This document shows positions 34,286-44,399 of a DNA stretch of 64,000 nucleotides, one piece after another (positions within the stretch are counted from its first letter, which is position 1; each line of letters starts with the position of its first letter). The DNA is from Prunus persica (taxonomy: Eukaryota; Streptophyta; Magnoliopsida; Rosales; Rosaceae). The stretch spans positions 5,471,291 through 5,535,290 of the forward strand of contig NC_034009.1 of NCBI RefSeq assembly GCF_000346465.2, read 5' to 3'. A program made the position numbers and the translations under genes. The notes below the pieces were generated by a model. That model saw only the letters and a program-made list of their open reading frames with translations, did not search any database and was not told where the DNA came from.

Positions 34286-35263
34286 AAAGCTCCCCCATCC
34301 ACACACTTGTCAGTCATCCCACCCTATCGATGACGATGCCCTCCCCCTTGCTCTGACAAATCCTCATTTTCTTTATATCTCTGTCTCTATGTGCCAATCT
34401 ATATGTGCCAATCTAGATCTAGATCCCAAGATCTCTATGCAAATGATGAGCAATAACAACAACAATTGGTGGTCCAAACAACTCCCACAAGAGATCATGT
34501 AATTGTTTCTACAACGATGAGATTGACTACAAGACAGACTATGTTGTTGGGGTTTTGAAGAAGAGCACAAGATGGGTGTTATTCTTGCCAAAGGCTTGAA
34601 GTAGAATGGGGAAAGAAAGAGAGAGAAAAATAGGTGTTTCTGACGAGCATAGGGGGGTTGTCGATGGATGGGTTGGAGTGGCTGACCAGGTTGGGTGGGT
34701 GGGGGAGCTTTGGTTGAATTAATTTACTAACCTAATAAATATGAGAATTTTCTTGAATTAATAATTAAAGAGTATTTTAAGAATAATGGTGGGTGGAAAG
34801 ATAAGATTGTGTTTTTTTTCAAATTTATATGGTGGTGGGGGAAGATAAGGTGGATGAGAAAATATGACAAACGGTGAAAATAGTAGCACTTTTATTATTA
34901 TTTATATTTGTATATAATTGATATTCTACTTTAATCTAATTTAAACTATGAGGAGAGGAATTTGAAATCAGATGCAGAGTGAGAAGTATTTCCATTCTAG
35001 CCAACTTGACTAAGTCCTGTTAAGAAAAATAAGTTTGTCAAATCATAACTTGAGAGGTAGAGTATATCCTAATCTTAAAATTGCAAGTGGGTCAACAACA
35101 TAATTAAATGTGCTTCACAATTAGCATATATTTAATTGAGCATGTTAGAGAACAACTGACCTGAAGCATGTGGACATTGTCAAGAGTTGCATAAGGTCCA
35201 CTTTATGAGTGGAGACGGTAGCCTTTTTCTTTGAGGGATGATTTCAACTTATGATATCTTTAA
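34286..35263. other. Intergenic DNA without a recognised gene
   Basis: A 129-residue frame that overlaps the left part reads through the MITE at 33947-34285 and low-complexity sequence (NNNNNW), so it is not credible. There is nothing else I can support. Confidence 0.45.
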
Positions 35264-35547
35264 TCTATATATATAAAGCAAAAGGCTGAGAATGGTGAAA
35301 TATTTAAAATACCAGAAAATGCTCTTGGTTAATGCAAATATTAAGAATTGAAATTATTAATTAAATGAGGATAATATGGTAAATTCATAATTTTTCGTAA
35401 TAAAAAAATTAAAATTAAAAGAAAATTTAGATAATGAATCCTATTTTTATGGAACACAAATATCCATTATCTTTTTTAATTCTAAAATAAATTTAAATTT
35501 TTTTTAAAAAAAACCTCTCGCATGCGCGGAAGCGCGTGAGAGGCTAG
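35264..35547 (+). mobile_element. Non-autonomous Helitron, copy 1
   Basis: The 284-bp unit starts with TC (TCTATATATATAAAGC) after a flanking A. It ends with a GC-rich hairpin (stem CCTCTC.../...GAGAGG around 35514-35543) directly before CTAG and a flanking T. TC at the 5' end, a hairpin and CTRR at the 3' end, and no inverted repeats or target duplication, are the defining Helitron signs. It has no Rep/helicase gene. Confidence 0.8.
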
Positions 35548-35827
35548 TCTATATAAAACAAAAAGAAGAGAATAGTAAAATATTTAAGATATTAGAAAAT
35601 GTCATTTTTTAATGCAAACATTAAGAATTGAAATTATTAATTAACTAAGGATAATATGGTAAATTCACATTTTTTATATTAAAAAAATTAAAATTAAAAG
35701 AAAAATCAATTAATGGATTCTATTTTTATGGAATACAACTACCCATTATCTTTTTTAATTCTAAAATAAATTAAATTTTTTTAAAAAAAACCTCTCACAG
35801 GCACCAAAGAGCGTGCAAAGAGGCTAG
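35548..35827 (+). mobile_element. Non-autonomous Helitron, copy 2 (tandem)
   Basis: The 280-bp unit begins TCTATATAAAAC immediately after the CTAG of copy 1 and ends with a similar 3' hairpin region (CCTCTCACAGG ... GCAAAGAGG) and CTAG, followed by T. It is collinear with copy 1 throughout (for example ATTAAGAATTGAAATTATTA is in both) but diverged, including in the hairpin. The two copies are head to tail with no spacer. Confidence 0.8.
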
Positions 35828-36400
35828 TATAGATAAGAGTAGTACGACTAGATTAAAAGTTAGTTGGCAATAAATTTTTGATTAATTGTATGAGGAAAGA
35901 TTTGAACTTGAGATATGTTCTTAGATTTAGCTTCTATATAAATTACGTCATTTGTATTACAACCAATTTTGAAAGGCTAAAAGATTTATAAAAAAAATTA
36001 ACAACCAAATATCCTTATAATTTAAACAATATCAATGTCATTAATAAGTCATAGAAAAAAAATAAAATTATAATTAACCTACAATTATTGTCTGACAATG
36101 TTTCATATTACAAGAAAATCTTGTTGTTAAAAGTCCAAGAGTTTAAAGCCTTTTATTCTTTTTTATGCAGGCCGTAGATGGAATGTTGTTAAGGCCCGCG
36201 CATGGGAGTCCACATTTCCTCTTTTTTCGGTTTTTTAAGCCCTGGTCCAAACAAAACAACGTACTTTTTGGAAAAAGAAAAAGAAAAAGAGAAGCTCCCT
36301 AATTTTTCACGCCGGATGGGTACCAAAAACCCAATGGGTACTAAAAGCCCAATACATTCTATTTGACCGAATTACCCTTAAATAGAAGAACAATCAAAAT
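35828..36400. other. Intergenic DNA
   Basis: AT-rich, with a GAAAAAG repeat at about 36270-36290. I see no gene; its right part is probably the promoter of the ELP4 transcript. Confidence 0.4.
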
Positions 36401-36540
36401 TAAAATTCCATCTAAATCTTCTCCTCCCAGTCCTATACACGTTCTGGACTTACAGTGTGATTAGCGGGAAAAAAAATCCCTCTGCCTAAATCCATTAGGC
36501 GCGGTTCTAGTTTCCCAGCTTAAGAAACAAAACGTTTCAA
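36401..36540 (+). promoter_or_regulatory. Candidate 5'UTR exon of the ELP4 gene
   Basis: The sequence ends with a textbook donor (CAAG|GTAAGT at 36540/36541). The next plus-strand coding exon is ELP4's first at 40539, preceded by acceptor-like CAG sites at about 40443 and 40449. If both sites are used, a 3.9-kb 5'UTR intron carries the repeats at 36870-40174. This is inferred from splice-site quality only. Confidence 0.4.
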
Positions 36541-36864
36541 GGTAAGTTTTGCTCGTTGGCTTCTTCTTCTTCTTCCTTTCTTTGTTCTTTGATTTCTTCT
36601 ATTTGTTTTACCAAGATTATCTTGTGTTTGCATTTCCTGATTTTGTTGTCGATAGATTCTATTCTATCATTATGCTGTAATTTAAGGTATCCAAATGCTT
36701 CCATTTTATGTGCCATAGTGAGTGTTGCCCTTGAAATTTCCTCAGACGCTCGATTGGTTTCAGTTTTTAATTCCAACTCGTTTTCTCTGATTTTGGTTCA
36801 ATTTGTGATGGATTTGTGGTTCAATTTTGACTGGGTTAGGGTTTCTCTAAAGAGAGTAGTTAGC

Positions 36865-37028
36865 TGATTAGATTAGTTTGTAATTAGTTACTCTTGTAAG
36901 TAATTAGTTAGAGCTGTTGTAACAGCTTGTACAGGTGGCTTTATCTATTGTATAGATTAGTTAGGTGTTAAATACTCTTCTGTACGCTTTTCTCAATTAG
37001 TGAATAAGAATCATAATTTCCTTTATTC
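36865..37028 (+). repeat. LTR-like fragment (copia style)
   Basis: The phrase TTAGTTAGGTGTTAAATACTC followed by TCTGTACGCTTTTCTC and a GTGAATAAGAATC stretch, ending TCTCTCTCA, resembles the 3' half of plant copia or TRIM LTRs. I cannot place matching ends or a target duplication, so this is tentative. Confidence 0.35.
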
Positions 37029-38489
37029 TCTCTCAGACAAAGGGTTAGGGTATCCATGTGTGTTCAGATTTGTTCCGTTGGGTACTTGTTCATTTTGGTA
37101 CTTCTGAAATATTTTTTCTGAATTTTTCTTGGAAAGAGGACTTTGTTCTTGGTCTATGAATTGTGTATATGTTTATTACTCAACTGTCTAATATACTGCA
37201 TTAGCATGTTACTGATACTGAGATTTTGTACCAATGTCGATTTCTTTGAGTTCATTCATTTTGTATTTCTTCGAAGTATTATTTACTATTTTCTTTTTGC
37301 CAAAAAAGTATTATTTTCTATTGGATTAAAGCCTGTGGAATGCATGATTGTCAATTGGGCAGCAACAGCGCCAGGTGAGCTCAATTTATGGCAAATATGG
37401 AAAATCAGGGCGTTGGGTTTTTCTCCATTTGAATGAAAAACTTTGCTTTCATGTGTTTGAAATGGGTCTCTCTGTTTGATTAACTTTTGGGGTTCAAGAG
37501 AATTTGTTTCTGAGGTTTGTCAAACCAATGGAAAAAGCCATGTATTTTTGCAAAAGACAAGAAATTTAGCGTCACTAGTTTTATCTGCTTTTAACCAAGG
37601 TCAATTTAGCATTGTGAGCCCACAGTGCAAAACACTATTTATCTTTGTTTTCCCACGGGTTTTCCGATGCTCTTCAGTTTGTTGGGTAGCAAAATCCTGC
37701 TAAAGTTGTGTGCTTGATTATGCTTTAGTTGAGATCTGATTTGTTGGTTTAGCAGCAAGTTGGAATTGTTGTGCTTTCTATTTTCGAAACAAGAAAGGCA
37801 GAATATATAGCAGATGAGTTATTATATAAAAAGAATTCTTTATAAAGCAACTCTCTGAAGCATTGTGTGGCTTCTTGAGTAACCACACCAATTTGTTACA
37901 ACCAGACATGATTTGATCTTCAGAGATGGAATAATCAAAACTCTCTAGTTTGTGCTTGTTAGTGTTGCCTTGCACTCTCTTAGTCTGTTATCATAGACAT
38001 GATAAGACCTCATTTTCATTTTCATTTACTTTAAGTTTTGATCTTGGTTTTCATGTCTGTTTCTCCAAAGTCACCTTTATTACTGCTCCATCTTATCTTG
38101 GTGGAGATTTCCACCTTAGCTAAAAGTGATTTGGGAGAGAGGTGATGGGGTGTGGAGGAGCTTTCCGGGTTAAGTTAGATCATGCCACGCTGACATCTAA
38201 GCTGGTCTTGCTCCGGCTCAGCTTAGATGCTGTTGCGTGAAGTTTCCCATATCTGTCTAACAATGTGCAAATCTGAATGCAATGTCTGAATTTTGAAGCT
38301 TTGCTCAACATATTCAATGACTCTTGTTAAACTGTTGAATGATTTATGCTCTCTAGTCTCTTGAATTATTTCTAGCTTGCAGCAAATTGTTTTGCTTTAT
38401 ATTTAAACATGGTGCAGTTCATTGTGGCAGCTGTTTTGTTTTATTTGTATTATAAGTGGACGGGAAAGTCATATTTGTTTACTCTGTAT

Positions 38490-39219
38490 CTCAGATGCAC
38501 CGATACGTCAGTTTGGAGGGGTATGCTCGTATCGGATACGGCTCCGATACGATACGGCTCCGATAAGTATCCGATACGCCACGTGGCGTATCGTTGACTT
38601 ATATGGCATGTTGACTTCTCGATACGGATCCGATACGTCCTCGATACGGTCGCGATACGTCCTCGATACGGTCCCGATACGGTCGCGATACGGCATCGAT
38701 ACGTCTGGGGGTAAAAACGAAAATATTTGCAGACTTTGGGGGTGATTTTGAAAGTTTCTAAACATTTGGGGTTAAAATGTAAAAACACAAACTATAATTT
38801 CAGATTGCTGACTGTCGAGAGGCTAGGTTTTTGGGGTTTCATTTCAACATAACAGAGGCCAAACAAAAGAGAAGAAAGAAGAAGAAGAAGAAGAAGAAGA
38901 AGAAGAAGAAGAAGGAGGAGAAGGGGTTTCATTTCTAATGTTTTAATTTGTGCTTTGTTTATGGATACTTGTATTTTGTGTGTTTTGGTTAATTTTTGCT
39001 TTGTTTATGAAGATTTGAATGAAGTTATGTGTTTTGTTAATGTTTTGAAATTATTATTGGTGAAATATCAAATATCAAATTTTCTAGTTATATTATTTTT
39101 AAATATATATTATTTTAATCGCCGTATCGGTGCCGTATCCATATCCTATTTTTTAGAGATTTGCCGTATCGGCGTATCGTATCGTATCGTATCGCCGTAT
39201 CCGTATCGGTGCAACATAG
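38490..39219. mobile_element. CGATACG-repeat hAT-like element, copy 1
   Basis: The 730-bp element is flanked by a perfect 8-bp duplication CTCTGTAT (38482-38489 and 39220-39227). Its ends CTCAGATGCACCGATACG and the reverse complement of CGTATCGGTGCAACATAG agree over TGCACCGATACG. Both subterminal regions are packed with CGATACG/CGTATCG repeats. A 20-bp perfect palindrome with a CACGTG core lies at 38573-38592, and a (GAA)n run at about 38879-38916. No transposase is encoded. Confidence 0.8.
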
Positions 39220-39451
39220 CTCTGTATTGTTTCTGTTTATATTTGATGGTTGTGGCACATGACATTTCCATCAATTAATTTGTTTGAAATGTTTTGTTAG
39301 GGATGTGATTGAGTTGCTAGCAAATGATAAGACAAAATTTCACTTGAAAAGAAGAAGGCCTTTATCATGAAGTTCATGAAAAAAGATTAGAAAACTAATT
39401 TCAAGCCAGGTTCAGTTCCAATTATGTATTATTAATTATACTTTTTAGGGT

Positions 39452-40174
39452 TCCGATACGATACGGCCCCAATACGTATCTGATATGCCACGTGGCATAT
39501 CATAGACTTTTCTGGGCTGTTGACTTTACGATACAGCTCCGATACCCCATCGATACGGTCCCGATACGTCAAGGGATAAAAGTGAAAATATTTTGAAAAT
39601 TTGGGGGTGATTTTGAAAGTTATTGAATATTTGGGGTTAAAATGTAAACTTAAAACTTAGAATTTTAAAGACCCTGCCTCTGTTGAGAGGCTAGTTCTTT
39701 TGGGCGATTCAGACGGCAACCAAAAAGGAAAAAGAAGAAGGAAGAAGGAAGAAGGAAGAAGGAAGAAGGAAGAGAACCCACCAGCAATCGCCGTCACACC
39801 CGTCGCCATCGCCATCTCAGATTCATTTGGTTGGGTGGGTTTCTTACGCAGCTCAAGGTTTTCTTCTTATTCTTTTAATATGCTGCTGTGTTGTCAATTA
39901 GATAATAGGTATATGGATAATATTGGGGTGGGGATGGCTGTATATTCTTTAATAAGCTGTTGTGTGGTTAATTTGTGAAGTTGGAAGTGTCAAAATGGAC
40001 TTATATTTTGTTAATGTTTTGAACTTATTATGGATGAAATATCAAATTTTCTATTTATATATATTATTTTAATCGCCGTATCGGTGCCGTACCCGTATCC
40101 TAGTTTGTGGAGATTTTCCGTATCGGCGTATCGTATCGTATCGTTTTACCCGTATCCATATCGGTGCAACATAG
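39452..40174. mobile_element. CGATACG-repeat hAT-like element, copy 2 (left end lost)
   Basis: The body is collinear with copy 1: the same order of CGATACG repeats, palindrome, TTTGGGGGTGATTTTGAAAG, GGGGTTAAAATGTAAA, a GAAGAAGG run and a right end TCGGTGCAACATAG. The outermost left end with TGCACC is missing and the right flank (CTTCAAAG) has no partner on the left. It lies about 230 bp from copy 1 in the same orientation. Confidence 0.75.
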
Positions 40175-40538
40175 CTTCAAAGTCCCTCATCCAAACACAC
40201 ACTTAGTTAAACGCTTTGAGTGGAATCAAATCGTAATGCCTGAGTGAGGTTAATGCTCTGAGTTGTTAAAGGTAAAAGCTGCAGTGTTCTTGTTGGAATG
40301 GTCTGTATGTAGTTGTAACTTATTTTGTCTTTAGATTTAACGTGGTATTCTTTGTTCCTTTAGCTGGTCATTATGTCACTGGATGATGGTTATTATCCAT
40401 TTGATAAGATTTTTGAATTTTGTTTTATTCTTGCAAATCTCAGCTGCAGGCATCTATTATTCAGGACAGAGCTGCAATCTTCATTCCCCTGTTATTTGGA
40501 TGCTCTGATTGAGAGTGGTAGAGAGTGATTCTGCAGCC

Positions 40539-42965
40539 ATGTCTGTGACCAAGACTCGGACAAGTAGCTTCTCCCGCAACTTTGCATCTGCAAACTCATC
40601 TCAAATCCCCGGACTCAAGCATGGCCCTAATGGCACAATGTTTATTTCATCTGGGATACCAGACCTTGATAGTAAGCTTCTATCACAAATAGTTTTGTGG
40701 GATTAGTTAAACTGATCTGGAGAGATTAAATTGGAAATGTTTTATCATTTTGTTTTTGTATGATTGCATAATCTTTATTGTATAGAAGTTTTATTCAGTT
40801 TTCTTTTGTTTGTAGAGATTTTAGGTGGTGGGTTTTCTCTAGGAAGCCTAGTCATGGTGATGGAGGATGCGGAAGCACCTCATCATATGCTTTTGCTTAG
40901 GAATTTTATGTCTCAAGGACTCGTTCACAATCAACCCCTTCTCTATGCAAGCCCATCTAAGGACCCAAGACAATTTCTTGGTACTTTGCCTAGTCCAGCG
41001 GTACCCAAAGATGATAAGTCTAGTCATCGAGATCCTGACCAGGTTGTTCTCTTCTTCAATCCTTCTCTCTATGTATTTGTTCATAATCTGGTCTTTTGGG
41101 TGAACATTAAGAAATTAATTCTTTGTTTTCTAAAATTTCAGGAGAAAGGATTGAGGATAGCTTGGCAATATAAGAAGTATTTTGGTGAAAATCAGCACAG
41201 TTTTGATAGTCAAGGTGGCAAGTTTGTCCTTATTTTATTTATATGAAATATGTCTTGTTGGCTCATAGCTGGTTTAGATTTCAAGAGCAGTTTGTTATGT
41301 TGTCGCTGCCCAGGTGGAAAACATGAGTTCTGCAATGAATTTGACTTGCGGAAGCCCTTGGAGAGGCAATTTCTAAGTGGCAAGCATATAGATTGCATTA
41401 GCATTCAAGATTCTCCAAATCTTGTTACCCTTAATGACCGTTGTGCCACATTTTTATCTCAATTTCCAAGGTATAGTACTATTGATATATGCTTTCATGC
41501 CTTTACTTCAGTCATGTCTGGCTAGTGAATATATACGTATATCGATTGGTTTTTCACAATGTCAAAATAGCATGTTTTTTTTGCTTGAAGTGTTTGAGAG
41601 GGGAGAGGATAGATGATATGTGGCTGGTTGGCCTGCGCCCAATACAAATTTCAAAAAATTGAAATGGCTTTGGTAGTCATTTGACTCATTTTTGCAGCTA
41701 ATGCAAGGAAATGAAATTATCACATTCCTTTTTATTTATCTAACAACTATGTTCGTAAGTTATAACCTCTCTGATCTTAAAAACTCATATGAGATTGCCG
41801 CCAGTTTTTTTGCTAGTCTCATTTAGTTTTAATGACTTCTTGTTGATTTCTTATAAAATTTAAATTTGAGTCATTAAGAGTTCTCATTAAAAACGCACTA
41901 GTTGGCTTGTAATGAAACTATTAATAAGGCATTTTAGATGGTCATGGTCATATGTATATTTTTTTAATTTTAATATCTGATCATAACATTTTCTCCTTCT
42001 TTTGGCTGAACATACAGAAGTGATGGAAGCATTTCTTCTGTTGGTCGTATTGCCATTCAATCGTTCTGTGCTCCACAGTGTGAATTTTCCAACATGGTTA
42101 GTGGTGGTTGTTATTTGCTCCTAAACTCTTAAGTACATTTATCCTCGGGTTTACGGATGCCTCTTGTTTCCTCCGTTTAGCAGTTTTGTTGTTAGTGTTT
42201 CTGTACTGCCTTCCCCTTTTCCAAAACCTTATGTCGGAAAAAAATATGAGATATAGGATAACAACACATTTCCTGTTGTTTCAAACTCTCTGCAATTTGA
42301 TTCTGAAGTTGAGCATAGTACTATCGCATTGCAGGAATGGGAAATGCTTTCCTTTGTTAGATCTCTAAAAGGCATGGTTAGATCTTCAAATGCAGTTGCT
42401 TTTGTGACATTTCCACCTAATCTTCTTTCGCCATCCTCCTGTAAAAGATGGCAGCACATGGCGGACACCTTGCTGTCGGTCAAAGCAATTCCAGGTAAAT
42501 ATCAGCTTTCACATTTGCTTTTCCTCTGCCAAATAATTTGTCAACCATAATCTTTATGAATCTTTCTTTACTTATTGATATTTTTAATCTGGATCATTCA
42601 TTCAGACGAGGACAAGGAATTGGAAAAACTCCTTACTGGTTACCAGGACATGGTTGGCCTTCTGAATGTGCAGAAAGTAGCACGTCTTAATACACAGGTA
42701 CGACCATTGTTCTCAATTGATTTCTTTCCCTGCTGATCTGCTTCTTCATTATGTAATTCGGCTTGATTGTTATTTATAATTTCTAACGTGTCAGCAGGTT
42801 CCTGTGATTCTTGAGGCAACAACCTTGTCAATAAAGTTGAAAAAACGGAGGTTTATGGTTTTAGAATGCCTAAACCAAGCCCCTATTGATGGCTCAAGCG
42901 GGAGTTCATATGGCACTACCGGTAGTTGTTCTGTGTCCTCTAAAAGTGGGACGCTTGATTTTTAG
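40539..42965 (+). CDS. ELP4: Elongator complex protein 4
   Basis: Eight exons (40539-40671, 40816-41042, 41142-41214, 41314-41470, 42018-42096, 42335-42494, 42606-42697, 42798-42965) join in frame to 362 residues, close to the usual plant ELP4 length. Diagnostic blocks are [71 protein letters not shown] and [18 protein letters not shown]4 is a RecA-fold, non-catalytic subunit of the ELP4-6 ring. That ring works with ELP1-3 in wobble-uridine modification of tRNA and is linked to transcription elongation (family knowledge). The start is the first [14 protein letters not shown]. Exon 8 is preceded by CAGCAG, a tandem NAGNAG acceptor that could add one Gln. Confidence 0.95.
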
Positions 42966-43210
42966 CTCCCAACTTCATATTCATTTTAGAAATGTCATTG
43001 ATAAGAAATTCAGTTTGTTACGGTAAAATATAAGAATCAGCCATCAACCATGATTGCAAAAAATTCCTAAGAGCCAGGAGTTTCATGCAGGGCTGCTCGT
43101 GTATTCTCGGCAATTTAGGCCCTTTTTTTTTTATCCTTCTTTCTTTTTTAATTTCTGATATCAAGATTGAACAAGTTTTGGGCTTCAGTCTTAATTTGGG
43201 GGGAGCTTCT

Positions 43211-43361
43211 ACAATGAGGAGTTTAGAGTGAGGAGCTTATTTGAGGGATTCAATTCAACCATGAAACTATTTAAAATGTTTACGTCCATTGGTTTCCTCA
43301 CATCTATTGATGGTGGGATTGAACCCTTCAAATAAACTTCTCACTCTAAACTCCTCGTTAT
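43211..43361. mobile_element. Short MITE with long inverted repeats (151 bp)
   Basis: The two ends, about 46 bp each, are inverted copies sharing GAGGAGTTTAGAGTGAG and then TTATTTGA/TTCAATT blocks, around a 60-bp spacer. It is non-coding. It sits about 250 bp past the ELP4 stop, close to the gene's probable 3' end. Confidence 0.75.
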
Positions 43362-43836
43362 AGCCTGGGTGCCATGGAAATTTGGGCCACCACCCACTGG
43401 GTGCCAATATGTGAAGTGGATATATTTCCTCGAAATTTGAAGCTACTAACCAATTACTCTTTTTTTGTTTCCTGGAACACATGACTTGCAAGGTTAAATG
43501 CTCTCTTATCCCCTTGCCACTAATTACTCCTCTAAACGTGCATTTACATTACATGGATTAAGAAGAGTACGGATATGGAAAAATTTAAAAGTAGCTTAAC
43601 TCAGTCCACTTTTACGAGTACAATTCTTTAGTCCATCTCAACTCCCTCCTAACAAAAGATTCTCAACAGATTGTTGTACGAAGGGGTTATAATGAAAGGA
43701 TCTTTAATAGTCATCCGATCACGTGTGGTGTTATTATTGGACGACAGGGTTGTACCCCTCAACAAATCCCTCTTACAACCTTACTGTGAGAGGGCTAGGG
43801 CAACCATGTAGAAGAATTTCAGCCTCCCATCATCTC
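43362..43836. other. Spacer between the short MITE and the Harbinger
   Basis: No gene or repeat is recognised. TAA at 43837-43839 is the left target duplication of the Harbinger element. Confidence 0.5.
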
Positions 43837-43992
43837 TAAGAGTGGCTCCAGCGAAGGAGCCCAGCCCGAGGCAAGGGCAGAAAAAAAAAAAAATTTTCGC
43901 TCCAGCGTGCAGCCCAGGCCCGGGTTTGGTGTGGGACCCACCAACTCGGGCCAGCCCGAAGGCCAAACCAGCCCCAGGTCCAAAACGCGGGT

Positions 43993-44140
43993 GCTGACGT
44001 CAGCGCTGGCGTCACGCTGACGTCAGCTAGGGCTGTCGAAAAATTTTTACCGTTGGCGCATGCAATGCACGCGCCAACGGTAAAAAAATTTTGAATCAGC
44101 GCGCGCTGACGTCAGCGCTGACGCCAGCGCCAACGGTAGG
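43993..44140. repeat. GC-rich palindrome cluster in the Harbinger left subterminus
   Basis: The perfect palindrome GCTGACGTCAGC occurs three times (43993-44004, 44016-44027, 44105-44116). Between them is a hairpin with arms of about 19 bp (44041-44059 and 44071-44091, core CCGTTGGCGC/GCGCCAACGG). GCGCCAACGGT recurs at about 44127-44137. TGACGTCA is the core bound by bZIP factors, and subterminal repeats in related elements bind ORF1 or transposase. Which applies here is unknown. Confidence 0.85.
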
Positions 44141-44399
44141 CTGCCACGTGTCGCGCTCAGTGCCTTCCGATCTGCTTCTCCTTTCTAATCCAACGGCTGA
44201 GGCTTTTTTGGGTGAAAAAAATATGAAAAAAAATTCAAAAAAATTCTAAAAAATTATGGTATTTTTTTCTATAAATACCTATCAATACCCTTCACTTTCA
44301 ACACCAATACTCTTACATTTCATTATACTTCTACTAATATTCACTCTTTTTACACAACATTTTCCTCTTTTTCATCTAGCATTTTGATTTCATATTTTT

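Noticed and set aside
34113..34502. 129-residue frame
   Set aside because: Runs through a MITE boundary, a local tandem repeat and an AAC run; no recognisable domain.
38422..38788. Arg/Tyr-rich frames on both strands
   Set aside because: They come from CGATACG repeats of the hAT-like element, not from a gene.
43993..44140. CRISPR-like repeat cluster
   Set aside because: Palindromes are irregularly spaced, there are no uniform spacers, and the context is a plant transposon.
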